Source: an uncultured Sutterella sp. (GTDB taxonomy: Bacteria; Pseudomonadota; Gammaproteobacteria; Burkholderiales; Burkholderiaceae_F). From it: a DNA stretch of 64,000 nt. Under the pieces are notes generated by a model that did no database searches, was not told the origin of the DNA, and was given only the letters and a program-made list of their open reading frames with translations. The position numbers were made by a program, and so were the translations under genes. Where the stretch lies: positions 74,098 to 138,097 of the forward strand of contig UQYP01000004.1 in assembly GCA_900545335.1 (NCBI GenBank). Direction: 5' to 3'. Positions 49,861 through 59,592 of the stretch are shown here, in pieces (position 1 is the first letter of the stretch; each line of letters starts with the position of its first letter).

Positions 49861-50706
49861 TTACTTTTGAGGCTTGTTCTGATTTGTCTGAGCAAGCATC
49901 GCATGGCTGTCTGAGTAGAAAATGCTCATCGGAGCATTCATCACCAGAAAGTTCACTGTCGGAATCTCACTGATGCGGGCGTGTTTGGGGGTTAGCGGGT
50001 CGCTCGTTGTAATCGGCGACTGCACTGAAGTCCACATCAAACCGAAAAAGCATGTGAGGCACAGCAGCCAATTAATCCAGTTCTCATTTTTCCAAATCCC
50101 CGAAGTACTGAAAATGGTTGTAATGCGATGCCACAATCCTAAAAAAAGACCGCAGGCAACAACCGTGATCAGAAAATCAAAAAAGATCGGGAAGTTTGCA
50201 CTGTAAGCACAGAGGTGACTGAAGGGGGCAGTCAGAAAAGCATCGACCTGCGCAGCCGATAGCGGCATACCGGTTGCACCCAACGTATGAATATTGGCAA
50301 TCGTTGTAACCGTGAGGTAAATCGCGCAGAGCGTAAACCACGTCCCCAGAATTTTCAGGCACAGTCTGAAAAAAGCCGGTCCTAAAAATCCGAAAAGAGA
50401 GACCAAAACGCCGGGCAGCATCATGTAGTAGGCAAACTGTGCGTCAAAGCGAAGGCCCACTGCCCAAATATCGATGTATTCGTCACGATGAACAACGGCA
50501 TCTAGTGGTGTCTGCGTGATAAAGAGATCGATGTAGAACTCTCTGAAAATGAAGTTCAGTACGCAAATGAGCAGAGCAAAGATAGCCATACTCATCAATA
50601 AAACGAGGATTCTGGCAAAAGGATGCTCAGGGCAGTCAACCGGTGCCAGTGCTTTGATCACTCGAGTCGGTGTATTTTGTTGTTTTCTGTAATCTTTAAA
50701 TCGCAT
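49861..50706 (-). CDS. Membrane half of an LTA synthase-like protein, lacking the sulfatase domain
   Basis: A 281-residue membrane protein with five hydrophobic segments. It lines up with residues 1 to about 260 of the neighbouring full-length protein: GLRFDAQ matches GLRFDAR, and NFLVMNAPMSIFYSD (about 250-265) matches NELVLNAPMALYYAN. The frame then ends with a short polar tail, exactly where the partner enters its periplasmic enzyme domain. The 95-base gap holds only a terminator and no remnant of a catalytic domain. It may be a regulatory or structural partner of the full-length enzyme, or a degraded duplicate. It follows the ABC-F gene after 14 bases. Confidence 0.75.
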   Translation of the reverse strand: MRFKDYRKQQNTPTRVIKALAPVDCPEHPFARILVLLMSMAIFALLICVLNFIFREFYIDLFITQTPLDAVVHRDEYIDIWAVGLRFDAQFAYYMMLPGVLVSLFGFLGPAFFRLCLKILGTWFTLCAIYLTVTTIANIHTLGATGMPLSAAQVDAFLTAPFSHLCAYSANFPIFFDFLITVVACGLFLGLWHRITTIFSTSGIWKNENWINWLLCLTCFFGLMWTSVQSPITTSDPLTPKHARISEIPTVNFLVMNAPMSIFYSDSHAMLAQTNQNKPQK

Positions 50707-50720
50707 GATTGATCTTTTCT

Positions 50721-52619
50721 TTAAACGACAGCCTCAATGGCTTCGGACAACTCAAGCCACTTTGCTTCGAGCTCTTCGACCTGAACGCTCAGTTCGCCCC
50801 GGCGTTTCAATGCCTGTGCCACTTCATCCTGATCGCCTTGGGTGTAAAAGTCAGTATCGGCTAATTTAGCATCGAGCGCCTTGAGTTCTGCACTTAAGGG
50901 ATCGAGCTTTTTTTCCACCGCAGCGAGTTCTTTTTGCAAAGGCTTTTTAAGGTTGGCAATGCGCTGGCGCTCAAGAGCGGCCTGCTGGCGAGCCTCCTTT
51001 TTATTAACCGAAGGTGCATTCGCTTCGCTTTTTGCCTTGTCCGCAGCCAAACTGGCTTTGCGGGACTCAAGCACGAGTTTTGCGTAGTCGTCCAAGTCGC
51101 CGTCAAATTCAGAAACCTCTCCTTCATGCACGAGAAGCAGTCTTTCCGTGGTTGCCGCCAATAAGTGTCTGTCGTGAGAAACAAGAAGCACCGACCCCTC
51201 GAAAGAGGAAAGGGCCATGGTGAGCGCTTCGCGCGTTTGCATATCGAGGTGGTTGGTCGGTTCGTCCAGGACAATTAAATTGGGTTTGTCCCAAGCCAAA
51301 AGGGCCAAAGCCAGGCGGGCCTTCTCGCCGCCCGAGAAAGGTTTGACGGGAGCATTGACCATATCGCCGCTGAAACGGAAACGCCCTAAAAAGTCGCGCA
51401 AAACCTGCTCACGCTCTTCAGGTGCTTTTCTTCTTAAGTGCTGCAGCGGCGACTCGTCCTCGCGCAATTGCTCAAGCTGATGTTGGGCAAAGTAGCCGAT
51501 TTGCAGCCCTTGACCGAAGCGGAATTCGCCTGCCATCGGGGTAAGTTCCTTGCAAATCCCTTTAATCAGAGTGGATTTGCCGGCACCGTTGACGCCTAAA
51601 ACACCGATTCGCTCGCCCGCTCGGATAGAAAATTTCACGCCTCGCAAAATCGGTTTTGCACTGTAGCCTAAGCTCACTTCCTGGGCTTCCACCAGATGCT
51701 CAGGCAGACGCTCGGGTTTTAAAAATTCAAAACGCCACTCGCGAGTAGCTCTTACAGGCTCAACAGCCTGAAGGCGCTCAAGCATTTTGATGCGTGACTG
51801 AGCCTGACGGGCTTTACTGGCTTTATAACGGAAACGGTCAATGAAGCTTTGAAGGTGAGCGCTTTCTTTCTCATAGGCTCTGGCAGCCGCGTCCTGAGCT
51901 CTGAGGCGCTCTACCCTTAAAGCTTCAAAGGCACTGTAGTTGCCTGAATAGCGGCGAATCGTAGAATCTTCAATACTCCAGATGGTATTGACCGAGCGAT
52001 CGAGAAACTCTCTGTCGTGACTGATAATGACGGTTGTCGCCTGCTGGCGTTTAAGCCATGCTTCAAGCCAAATGACACTGTCGAGGTCCAAGTGGTTGGT
52101 CGGTTCGTCAAGAAGCAAAAGTTCAGCCGGGCACATCAGGGCACGGGCCAAAGCCAGACGGTTTCGCCAGCCGCCTGAGAAGTCTTTGACGTGGCGGGCG
52201 GTCATCTCTTCTGTAAAGCCCAGCCCGTGGAGGATAATTTTGGCTTGAGCGGTAATCGCCCCTTCATTGAGTTCGGCAAGCGTTGCGTGCGCAGCAGCCA
52301 AACTCATATCATCATGAGCTTCAGCGAGCGCTTTTTTCGCGGCAACAAGAGGTGCGTGACCCGAGAGCACCCAGTCAATGGCAACTTCGTCGACCGTATC
52401 GATATCCTGAGCAACGTGGCCGATGTTTTCAGGGGCAGGAGCTGCGATTTCTCCGGCTTCAAGCGGCACTTCACCTAAAATAGCCGCGAGCAAACTGGAT
52501 TTGCCGCAGCCGTTTTCACCCACTAAACCGATTCTCTCACCGGGATTGGCTAAAAGCGTGGCGTGCGAATAAAGCACTCGCACGCCTCGCATCAGACTGA
52601 CATCTTGAAGTCTAAGCAT
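50721..52619 (-). CDS. ABC-F ATPase (YheS/Uup-like)
   Basis: A 632-residue soluble protein with two ABC domains and no membrane part. The first has Walker A GENGCGKSS (about 34-42) and signature SGGWRNRLALARAL; the second GVNGAGKST and SGGEKARLALALL. Both Walker B sites read LLDEPTNHLD-like. A linker of about 80 residues joins them and a charged coiled coil forms the tail (about 530-630). ABC-F proteins act on the ribosome E site. It overlaps the prmB stop by one base, so the two are coupled; a translational role fits PrmB's ribosomal target. Confidence 0.92.
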   Translation of the reverse strand: MLRLQDVSLMRGVRVLYSHATLLANPGERIGLVGENGCGKSSLLAAILGEVPLEAGEIAAPAPENIGHVAQDIDTVDEVAIDWVLSGHAPLVAAKKALAEAHDDMSLAAAHATLAELNEGAITAQAKIILHGLGFTEEMTARHVKDFSGGWRNRLALARALMCPAELLLLDEPTNHLDLDSVIWLEAWLKRQQATTVIISHDREFLDRSVNTIWSIEDSTIRRYSGNYSAFEALRVERLRAQDAAARAYEKESAHLQSFIDRFRYKASKARQAQSRIKMLERLQAVEPVRATREWRFEFLKPERLPEHLVEAQEVSLGYSAKPILRGVKFSIRAGERIGVLGVNGAGKSTLIKGICKELTPMAGEFRFGQGLQIGYFAQHQLEQLREDESPLQHLRRKAPEEREQVLRDFLGRFRFSGDMVNAPVKPFSGGEKARLALALLAWDKPNLIVLDEPTNHLDMQTREALTMALSSFEGSVLLVSHDRHLLAATTERLLLVHEGEVSEFDGDLDDYAKLVLESRKASLAADKAKSEANAPSVNKKEARQQAALERQRIANLKKPLQKELAAVEKKLDPLSAELKALDAKLADTDFYTQGDQDEVAQALKRRGELSVQVEELEAKWLELSEAIEAVV

Positions 52620-53521
52620 TACGGAAGTTCATCCTTTCGCAAAAGATAGACCATTGCATCCTCTTCTTCCGTTGCAAGCCAGGTGAAGGGCACCTTGGGA
52701 TAGGCCGCTTCACAGGCGTCTTTACCGTCGCCCACTTCCACGACAATGACGCCTTTATTGGTTAAGTGCTCTTTGGCATCGGTCATCAGGCGGCGGACAA
52801 TGTCTAAGCCGTCATCGCCTGCACCCAACGCTAAGGCAGGTTCATGGCGGTATTCTCCCGGCAGATGATCCATGGCTTCCTGAGTGACGTACGGAGGATT
52901 GCTGATAATCACGTCGTACTGACGGTCGCCCAAATTATTGAATAAGTCACTTTCAATGAGTTCAATGCGATCCTGCATTCCGTAGCGTTCGACATTGATT
53001 TTGGCAACGTCTAATGCATCACGGCTGATATCCACGCAGTCGACCTTGGCATTGGGGAAAACTTCAGCGGCTAAAATACCGAGGCAGCCGGAACCTGTGC
53101 ACAAATCAAGGACGCGCGTCACGTTTTCTGCATTGGAGACCCAGGGAGCGAGTTCATCCTTTAAGAGTTCTGCAATGTAAGAGCGGGGAATGATGACCCG
53201 TTCGTCACAGTAGAAGGGATGGTCAATAAGCCAGGCTTCTTTTAAAAGATAAGGGGTAGGGATTTTTTCTACGGCACGCTTTTCAATGCGTTCCAAAAGC
53301 ATCTTGAGTTCGGCATTGGAAACCCGAGCGTCCCAGAAACGGTCGGAGTCTTCAAAGTTAAGCTTTAAAGAGCGCAGAACCAAGAAATAGGCTTCCTCAT
53401 AAGTGTCCGCACAACCATGACCGCAGAAAATATTGTTGATTTCAAACTGCGTCATCGCATAGCGAATGACATCACGAATGGTTTGCAGGCGGCATTGATG
53501 AACGTCTTGATCGGTAATCAT
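52619..53521 (-). CDS. prmB: 50S ribosomal protein L3 N5-glutamine methyltransferase
   Basis: A 300-residue SAM-dependent methyltransferase. The SAM site is VLDLCTGSGCLGILAAEVFP and the substrate motif is ISNPPYVTQEAMDHLP, as in HemK-family enzymes; the N-terminus fits PrmB rather than PrmC. The ATG at 53521 is preferred over one nine codons upstream because GTGGGA precedes it. First gene of the prmB-abcF-membrane paralogue unit. Confidence 0.9.
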   Translation of the reverse strand: MITDQDVHQCRLQTIRDVIRYAMTQFEINNIFCGHGCADTYEEAYFLVLRSLKLNFEDSDRFWDARVSNAELKMLLERIEKRAVEKIPTPYLLKEAWLIDHPFYCDERVIIPRSYIAELLKDELAPWVSNAENVTRVLDLCTGSGCLGILAAEVFPNAKVDCVDISRDALDVAKINVERYGMQDRIELIESDLFNNLGDRQYDVIISNPPYVTQEAMDHLPGEYRHEPALALGAGDDGLDIVRRLMTDAKEHLTNKGVIVVEVGDGKDACEAAYPKVPFTWLATEEEDAMVYLLRKDELP

Positions 53522-53611
53522 AAAAATCCCACTTAAAACAAGCTTCAAAAACAGAGGCTTATTTTAGCTGAGATTGCTTTTTAAGGCGATTTGCGAGCTA
53601 GGTAGACCGAT

Positions 53612-54919
53612 TTAGGCAAAGCGCTTCTTTTCGGCTTCGGTCGGATTTTTTCTCAAAACCAAATAAGTCAGGATAATGATGAGCCAAGTTGCGGCGATCC
53701 AAACGAAAAAGCCCATAGAAATAGTAGTCATTGAAGCATCGCGGGCAAACTGACCGATGGAAAAGTTGGGAATGCCCGAGCCCACATAAGCTCCGAGATA
53801 CAAAGCCGAAATTAAACCGGCTCGTTCCCGAAGAGAGGCATCAAGCAAAAGGAGCTTTAAACCGCTGCAGCAGGTTCCTCCGATTGATGCTCCGCAGATC
53901 GCGACGAAAACCATGAAAACTAACGGTGCTTCAAAATTAAGTGTAATGAAGACACCGCCTGAGCCAAAAGCGAAAGTTGTAATCATCACGAGCAAGGCTT
54001 TGCTCGGGTTAAATCGACCGGTCACAAGACCCGCTACTGCAGTCGGTACGATCAATAGCAAATAAGTTAGAGCGGCTAAAAGGACATTACTTTCACCAAA
54101 AACGATTTGAGCAAACTGAGCGGAGAAACCCTGAAAGAAGCTGCTCACTCCCCACGTGCCGATAAAAGCCGTGATACTCAGAAGAAATAGTCGCTTTAAT
54201 CGGGCAGGTATTGCAATTTTAGGAATCAGAACCTGACCGATACTTTCGGTCCCCAGACGCATGGTTTCTGTACCGAATACAGATAGAAAAATCCCTAACA
54301 GAAGCAAAAACACACAGGCATCAAAAAGCTCTTGAGGATTTAAGACGTTGTATTCAATGAAAAGACCGGTTAAAAGCGTGCCCAATGCTAACCCGATATT
54401 GGGACCTGCTGCGGTTAAAGCAGTGCCCAGCCACGCTCGAGTCGGTGGTGCAGTATCGACTACCCAGGACATGCCTGCGCTTGTAGCCAATCCACAGGAC
54501 AGTCCCTGAAGAAAGCGTCCGACATAGAGATCATAGGGCGATTGGCTGATTGAAAATATGTAGCAGGCCAGAGCCCCGAAAGCCAGTGCGGCAATCACAA
54601 CGGGTTTGCGGCCGAGAAAGTTGGAGAGCCTCGCAAATAAAACCAGTGTCAGAACGCAGCCGGCGAAGTAGCTCACCACACTCATGGCCACTTCTGAGGC
54701 ATTTAAGGCGAGATCCTGAGTCCAGAAAGCCATCATAGGAATGGCTGTTGCCGCTGTGATAAAACAGCTGATCAGGCAAAAGGCGGCTACGAGAAAAGAA
54801 AAACCTCGCCTTTTGATTTCATTGCCTTCAGGATGTGAGAGTGACTTTTTAAAAAACAGAATAGCCATGGCAGCAAACCGGTTTAAGATGCCTAAAAGAA
54901 AAACTCGACGCGAGGGCAT
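53612..54919 (-). CDS. MFS transporter
   Basis: A 435-residue major facilitator with about 12 hydrophobic segments. The loop after helix 2 reads RLSNFLGRKPV, the family motif A. GRFLQGLSCGLATSAGMSWV resembles drug or sugar exporters; substrate unknown. The start is uncertain: 54919 follows GGGAAAG, while an ATG at 54868 gives a shorter N-terminus. Stands alone. Confidence 0.85.
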   Translation of the reverse strand: MPSRRVFLLGILNRFAAMAILFFKKSLSHPEGNEIKRRGFSFLVAAFCLISCFITAATAIPMMAFWTQDLALNASEVAMSVVSYFAGCVLTLVLFARLSNFLGRKPVVIAALAFGALACYIFSISQSPYDLYVGRFLQGLSCGLATSAGMSWVVDTAPPTRAWLGTALTAAGPNIGLALGTLLTGLFIEYNVLNPQELFDACVFLLLLGIFLSVFGTETMRLGTESIGQVLIPKIAIPARLKRLFLLSITAFIGTWGVSSFFQGFSAQFAQIVFGESNVLLAALTYLLLIVPTAVAGLVTGRFNPSKALLVMITTFAFGSGGVFITLNFEAPLVFMVFVAICGASIGGTCCSGLKLLLLDASLRERAGLISALYLGAYVGSGIPNFSIGQFARDASMTTISMGFFVWIAATWLIIILTYLVLRKNPTEAEKKRFA

Positions 54920-55067
54920 CGAGCTTTCCCAATAAATTGGTGCACATTATGGCACAGAGCACAAAATAGAAATTGCCAAATTGTCTATAAAACTGCCGAA
55001 AAACTTTCGGCTGTGAGAGTTGATATAGCAATGAGCTCTTGGATGAAGAGTTTTGTCCGTAAAGCAA

Positions 55068-55094
55068 GAGGGGAAAACAGCGAGCTTCCCCCTC
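55068..55094 (-). terminator. Terminator after the autotransporter gene
   Basis: On the minus strand GAGGGGGAA pairs with TTCCCCTC across about ten bases and is followed by TTGCTTT. A second hairpin, GCCGAAA/TTTCGGC, is at 54995-55011. Confidence 0.65.
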
Positions 55095-55103
55095 TCGATA
55101 AGA

Positions 55104-57669
55104 CTAGAAAAGATAGTTAAGACGACCGGAAACGAACCAGGTGTCGCTGGTCTTGCCGCCCACGGTTCTTTCGACGTCAACTTGAAGCAAAAGATTGTCT
55201 TTTACGTTCATGAAACCACCGACACCAAAAGTTGACCAGGTGTCCGTGTCACCCCAATTAACTTTCATGGATTGCTCGCTGTCCATGAACTTTGCGTCCT
55301 GACCATTAGTGAATTGGTGCATCACATCAGCTCTCGCGTAAAGTTCTCCCATTAGGTCAGAGGATTCAAAAGTCTTACCGGCTCTGATACCTGCGCGGCC
55401 GATAATACTGACATCGCTGTCAGCATCGACTTCCATGTGACGTTCGGTTTTGTAGGTATAACCGTCCAGATAAGCGGCTTGAACCTGAATCTGCGGCTCA
55501 ATGAAGACGTTATTGGCATCCTTTAAGTTGTAGCCGTATTCCACTGATAAGGCGGCATACTTTTGATCAAAAGAGCCGGTTGTTCTTAAAGTACCGATTT
55601 GATTGGTAACATCAAAGTCATTTTCAACCTGACCGAAGCGGCCGACAAAATCAAAATAGTGCGAACCGATCGTTAAGGTATCGTAAACCGAAGCTTCGTA
55701 ACGCTTTATGTCACCGGAACCATTTACATCTGAAAAGTCAGTATTGCCGTCCGTATACGCAAAACTGATACCCAGTCGATTATCCGGAGATGTTGCTTTT
55801 TCATAACCGACATAGACACTCGTCATGTCAGCTTCATAAAGATGCTCGGCACCGGCTTCGCCATATTGCACTCGGACCCACAATCCATCGTTTTCCTCAT
55901 TTTGAAAGACGCTTTCATACAGTCTGCGATCGCGTCGATCCATACGAATGGCTGCATCGTAGCTCGCGTAACCCGCAGAGCGCATACCGACAGAAGCAGA
56001 GGACTGAGAAATCGTCAGACGGTTAATAAACCAATTGGTTCCGCCGAGATATTCGTCAATGTTGAAGTTTTCATAATCCGGATAATTCTCTGTCACCAGT
56101 TTTTGTAGAGCCTCTTTATTTTCTTCGGTAATGGTTTCTTTATCCAGTCCTAATTCATAATCAAACAATGTTTCGCCGTAAATATTTTGTTTATCAGCAA
56201 AAGTAATGTTGTTGGCGTCTTTTTCTGTCAAAGCAAAAGTCAAATGATTTATATCCGAGACTGATGCCAAATCCTGAGGACGATAAGGTTCGATAAAGTG
56301 AGTGCCGCCTGTTGAAGACGATTCAATAAACACCATGTCGCTTTCAGTTTGATTATCTGAGTTTAAGTCCAAACGGAAGATGCCGTTAGTGCCTTTTAGA
56401 TCACCAATACGGACATAATCATGTTTGACATTTGATAATTCCGGCCAGACATCTAACAGACCGATTTCTTTCCAGGTATTTTGGATATCTTCTTCGTATA
56501 AATTGATGATGCCGGCGTTATTTAGGGTGATTGATCTGATGCGTTTAGGGATAGTGGCAATTGAGACATCACCGGATACTGTGACCGTGTTGTCGTTTAG
56601 AGTAATGTTTTTACTAATCGAAGTACTGAAAGTTTCCGACAATCCAAAATAGGTCCACTGTGCACCGTTTTCAAATTTAAGACCCAGGGAATCACTAACA
56701 GAAGTTCCGGGTAAATTTAGGAGGGAAGCGAATGGAGTTTTTAACAGTCCTTCAATGCTTTGAACATACTCAGGATATTTTGAACCAATATAATTCAGAA
56801 TACCATCGAGCAGTTGTTCAGGTAAACCAGCGATGTTAGGTAGATTCGATGAAAAAAGTTTGTTGATATCTTCTTCGGAGGTAGCTTGAATTTTTTTAGG
56901 AATGAAGGCTTCCACAAGTTTAAACAAAGCTTCAAATTTGGGGTTTGTGCTTGTAGCTGTAATACCAGAAATTGCCAGCGTCATATTTGATACGCTTTGC
57001 TCATCACCAAACCAAAAAGAATCATCGCCGGAAAACGTCATTGACACTGTAGAGTTAGCTGTTCCTATCGAGTTTGGATCAATAAAGTCAATCGAACCGA
57101 CAATTTGGTTCTGTAACGAATTAAAAACTATTTTTCCACCGTTCTTAGCTGAAATAGCATCAGGTTTTTTAGCAATAGTCCAAATGACGGTTTTTGTGTT
57201 TTTATTACCTACATCAACAGAGGCATTATTTTCTGCATACAAACCGTTAGCGCCGATGGTATCAGGTTGATTTTCCAAAGGAAGAGTATGTTTAACTTGA
57301 ATATTCAGATTGCCGTCGATATCTGCAGCGGCATTATCGACGTGTAAGGCATAAGTACCGGGATCATAACCTCCACCTAATTTGTCAGAATTTGAAATGA
57401 TTTCGGTATCACCTGTAACTTTTAACAGAGCTCCGTTGGATATAGAGACCGTGTAGCGACCGTGGTCGATAGGAGGTGTAACGTTGATTTTAACGTTGTC
57501 GTATTCAACTACTTCAGAGTTTGTAATATTCAGCTGACGATTCGCTGTTTTGTCATCCGTATCGTTATAACCGTAAGTAAAATCAGCAGCTGAACTTGTG
57601 CCGATACTCAAAGTTAAAAGAACGGCTGTACAAATTGCACATTTTTTATGGGGGGGGGCAATACAACAT
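55104..57669 (-). CDS. Type V autotransporter, probably phase-variable (OFF in this sequence)
   Basis: The main frame (55104-57611, 835 codons) has a passenger of about 550 residues rich in Asn, Asp, Ser and Gly, and a C-terminal beta-barrel of about 270 residues (from RMDRRDRRLYESVF) ending SGRLNYLF. Reading the same frame upstream gives a proper signal peptide, HKKCAICTAVLLTLSIGTSS with cleavage near SSA-ADF, but no start codon. The ATG at 57669, with GAGGT eight bases before it, is one base out of frame with this peptide, and a run of nine C residues lies between. In this state translation gives only MLYCPPP and stops. Eight (or eleven) C residues would give an 854-residue surface protein. 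A TTGACA/AATAAT promoter lies upstream. Confidence 0.85.
57650..57658 (-). repeat. Homopolymeric C9 tract, probable slippage switch
   Basis: Nine G on the plus strand (C on the coding strand), eight bases after the ATG at 57669. Length sets the frame between the start codon and the signal peptide: n=8 or 11 would be in frame; n=9 is out. Confidence 0.8.
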
Positions 57670-57700
57670 TTTTAACCTCTTAAAACAACAAGGATTTCCT

Positions 57701-57729
57701 ATTATTTTCTCAAAACAAGTGCATGTCAA
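57701..57729 (-). promoter_or_regulatory. Predicted sigma-70 promoter for the autotransporter
   Basis: Consensus TTGACA (57729-57724) and AATAAT (57706-57701) with 17 bases between, about 30-60 bases before the ATG at 57669. Confidence 0.65.
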
Positions 57730-57863
57730 ACGTAAGGGTTATCCCTTGTATGTACTAAAAAGCATGAGTCAAAAGATGAGGGATTATCCATAGGATTTTC
57801 CAACCTCTATCTTTCACGATAAGGAAACCATGTACGGAATTTCAATCAAAACAAGTCCTCACA

Positions 57864-59072
57864 TCAAGACTCAAGCACTGCTGCGAAACTCTTGGCTACA
57901 TAAGCAATATTGCTGTCATTGAGCCCGCAGATGCAAATGCGGCCATTGCGCACGGCATAAATTGCGAATTCTCGAGCCAACCGATCAACTTGCTCGGCAG
58001 AGAGTCCTGTGAAAGAAAACATGCCGGCCTGCTCAGTCACAAAACTGAAATCACGCTTGGCACCGATTCTTTTCATTTCATCGGCTAAAGCCTTTCTCAT
58101 TTTCCGAATTCGGTTTCTCATAGCAGCCAGTTCCAGCTCCCAGCGAGCGAAAGTGTCCGGATCGCTCAGGACCCGTTCAACGATACGGGCTCCGAAAGTC
58201 GGAGGATTGGAGTAATTGGCCCTTGCACAGGTTTTGAGATGGCTTTGAACACGCAAGGCTTCATCTTCAGATTGCGTAACAACCGTTAAGGCACCGACGC
58301 GCTGGCCGTACAAATTAAAGGACTTCGAAAAAGAGGAGGCAGCTAAAAAGCTCATGCCGGACTGTGTAAAGAGTCTGATTGCCAGAGCGTCTTCATCGAG
58401 TCCGTCTTTAAATCCCTGATAGGCCATATCGAGAAACGGCACTAAGTTTTTCTTTTTGCAAATATCAATGACTTCAAGCCATTGGTCACGTGAGGGGTCA
58501 TAGCCTGTCGGATTGTGGCAGCAGGCGTGCAAAATGACGAGTGTGCCGGATGCCATCGCTTTTAAGTCTTCTGACATGCTCTCAAAGTCTAGACAATGCT
58601 TTTCATCGCTATAGTAGCGATAACCTTTTACTGCAAAACCCGAGAGCCTCAAAATGTCGTTGTGATTGCCCCAGGTGGGAATGGAAGCGGCTCCGATGTT
58701 AAGTCCGCAGCCCCAGTGCATGAGATCAACACCCAGTTTCAGGGCTCCAGTGCCGCCCAGAGTCTGCACGGTGCAGGCTCGCTTTGAAGAGACAACTTCA
58801 GAATCAGCGCCAAAAATCATGGATTGAACCAATCGGTCATAAAGCGGCAGTCCTGTTTGAGGTATATAGGTATGAGGACGATTTTCTTTTGAAAGCGCTT
58901 CCTGAGCTTCACGAACTACTTCTAAAATCGGTGTTTGACCTTTTTCGTCCAGATACATGCCGACTCCGAGGTTAACCTTACAGTCGCGGGGATCAGCCAG
59001 GAATTTGCCTGTCAAACTCAGAATGGGATCGTCGGGCAGGGTGGTGAGGGCAGAAAAAACAGAAGCGCTCAT
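57864..59072 (-). CDS. Aspartate/aromatic amino acid aminotransferase
   Basis: A 402-residue class I PLP aminotransferase of the AspC/TyrB kind. PLP lysine K250 is in SSFSKSFNLYGQRVG, with R258 close by; N187 in HNPTG, D215 in FLDMAYQG and Y218 complete the cofactor site. A substrate-binding Arg lies in the C-terminal domain. It would exchange amino groups between aspartate or aromatic amino acids and glutamate. Stands alone; no biosynthetic neighbour narrows the substrate. Confidence 0.9.
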   Translation of the reverse strand: MSASVFSALTTLPDDPILSLTGKFLADPRDCKVNLGVGMYLDEKGQTPILEVVREAQEALSKENRPHTYIPQTGLPLYDRLVQSMIFGADSEVVSSKRACTVQTLGGTGALKLGVDLMHWGCGLNIGAASIPTWGNHNDILRLSGFAVKGYRYYSDEKHCLDFESMSEDLKAMASGTLVILHACCHNPTGYDPSRDQWLEVIDICKKKNLVPFLDMAYQGFKDGLDEDALAIRLFTQSGMSFLAASSFSKSFNLYGQRVGALTVVTQSEDEALRVQSHLKTCARANYSNPPTFGARIVERVLSDPDTFARWELELAAMRNRIRKMRKALADEMKRIGAKRDFSFVTEQAGMFSFTGLSAEQVDRLAREFAIYAVRNGRICICGLNDSNIAYVAKSFAAVLES

Positions 59073-59165
59073 GGTTGTCTTCCTTTCGAACGGATTTTTC
59101 CACTATAGCCAATTAACACGGAAGACGAAATCTTTTTTCTAGGCAAGAAACTTTAAAAGGTACAA

Positions 59166-59196
59166 AAAAAGGCAAAGCCGAAAGCCTTGCCTTTTT
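59166..59196 (-). terminator. Hairpin between the 115-aa gene and the aminotransferase gene
   Basis: AAAAAGGCAA (59166-59175) pairs with TTGCCTTTTT (59187-59196). On the minus strand it ends in T residues and so terminates the gene at 59213-59560. Confidence 0.75.
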
Positions 59197-59212
59197 AGAA
59201 AAGCCGGAAGAA

Positions 59213-59560
59213 TTACTTCTTCATCGCTTCAATGGCTTTTTTCACGCTTTCCTGCGTCGGGCGGAAAGCCGTGAGGCGTTGCTGGATGATGGCCGGAGCC
59301 TGAGCGATCATGGTGTTGTAGCGATAGCCGCCTTTCACCAAGGTCTTCAATACATTGGCAAAGTCAAAGTAGCAGTCTTCGCGTTTGATCTTGGCCGAAT
59401 GCTGCAGTCCCATGAAATCCGTCCAGGTAACGGTATAGATGACGCCCTTGTCGCTCACGTCGCAGTGCGTGACACCCACGGCATCACAAACCCAGACATT
59501 GGGTTCCTGAGCAGGAGCTTGTTCTTTTTGAACGTCTTTTTGGGGTTCTTTTTTATCCAT
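59213..59560 (-). CDS. Uncharacterised 115-aa soluble protein
   Basis: A charged, Gln/Lys-rich N-terminus (about 1-18) is followed by a compact beta-rich stretch (VIYTVTWTDFMGLQHSAKI) and a helical tail. No signal peptide or membrane segment. Three cysteines (C25, C33, and one in EDCYF) could bind metal. Co-directional with the EamA gene, 32 bases upstream. No family recognised. Confidence 0.65.
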   Translation of the reverse strand: MDKKEPQKDVQKEQAPAQEPNVWVCDAVGVTHCDVSDKGVIYTVTWTDFMGLQHSAKIKREDCYFDFANVLKTLVKGGYRYNTMIAQAPAIIQQRLTAFRPTQESVKKAIEAMKK

Positions 59561-59592
59561 TTTCGACCTCGTTTTGAGTTAAGTTAAAGTGA

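Noticed and set aside
49861..50706. Pseudogene label for the short LtaS-like gene
   Set aside because: It has an intact start, full membrane domain and its own terminator, with no catalytic-domain remnant, so loss of function is not shown.
56425..57270. Plus-strand open frames (75 and 122 codons) inside the autotransporter
   Set aside because: Antisense to the passenger region; no independent coding evidence.
57596..57793. 65-codon plus-strand open frame across the C9 tract
   Set aside because: It has no ribosome binding site or family signal and opposes a well supported promoter, start site and signal peptide.
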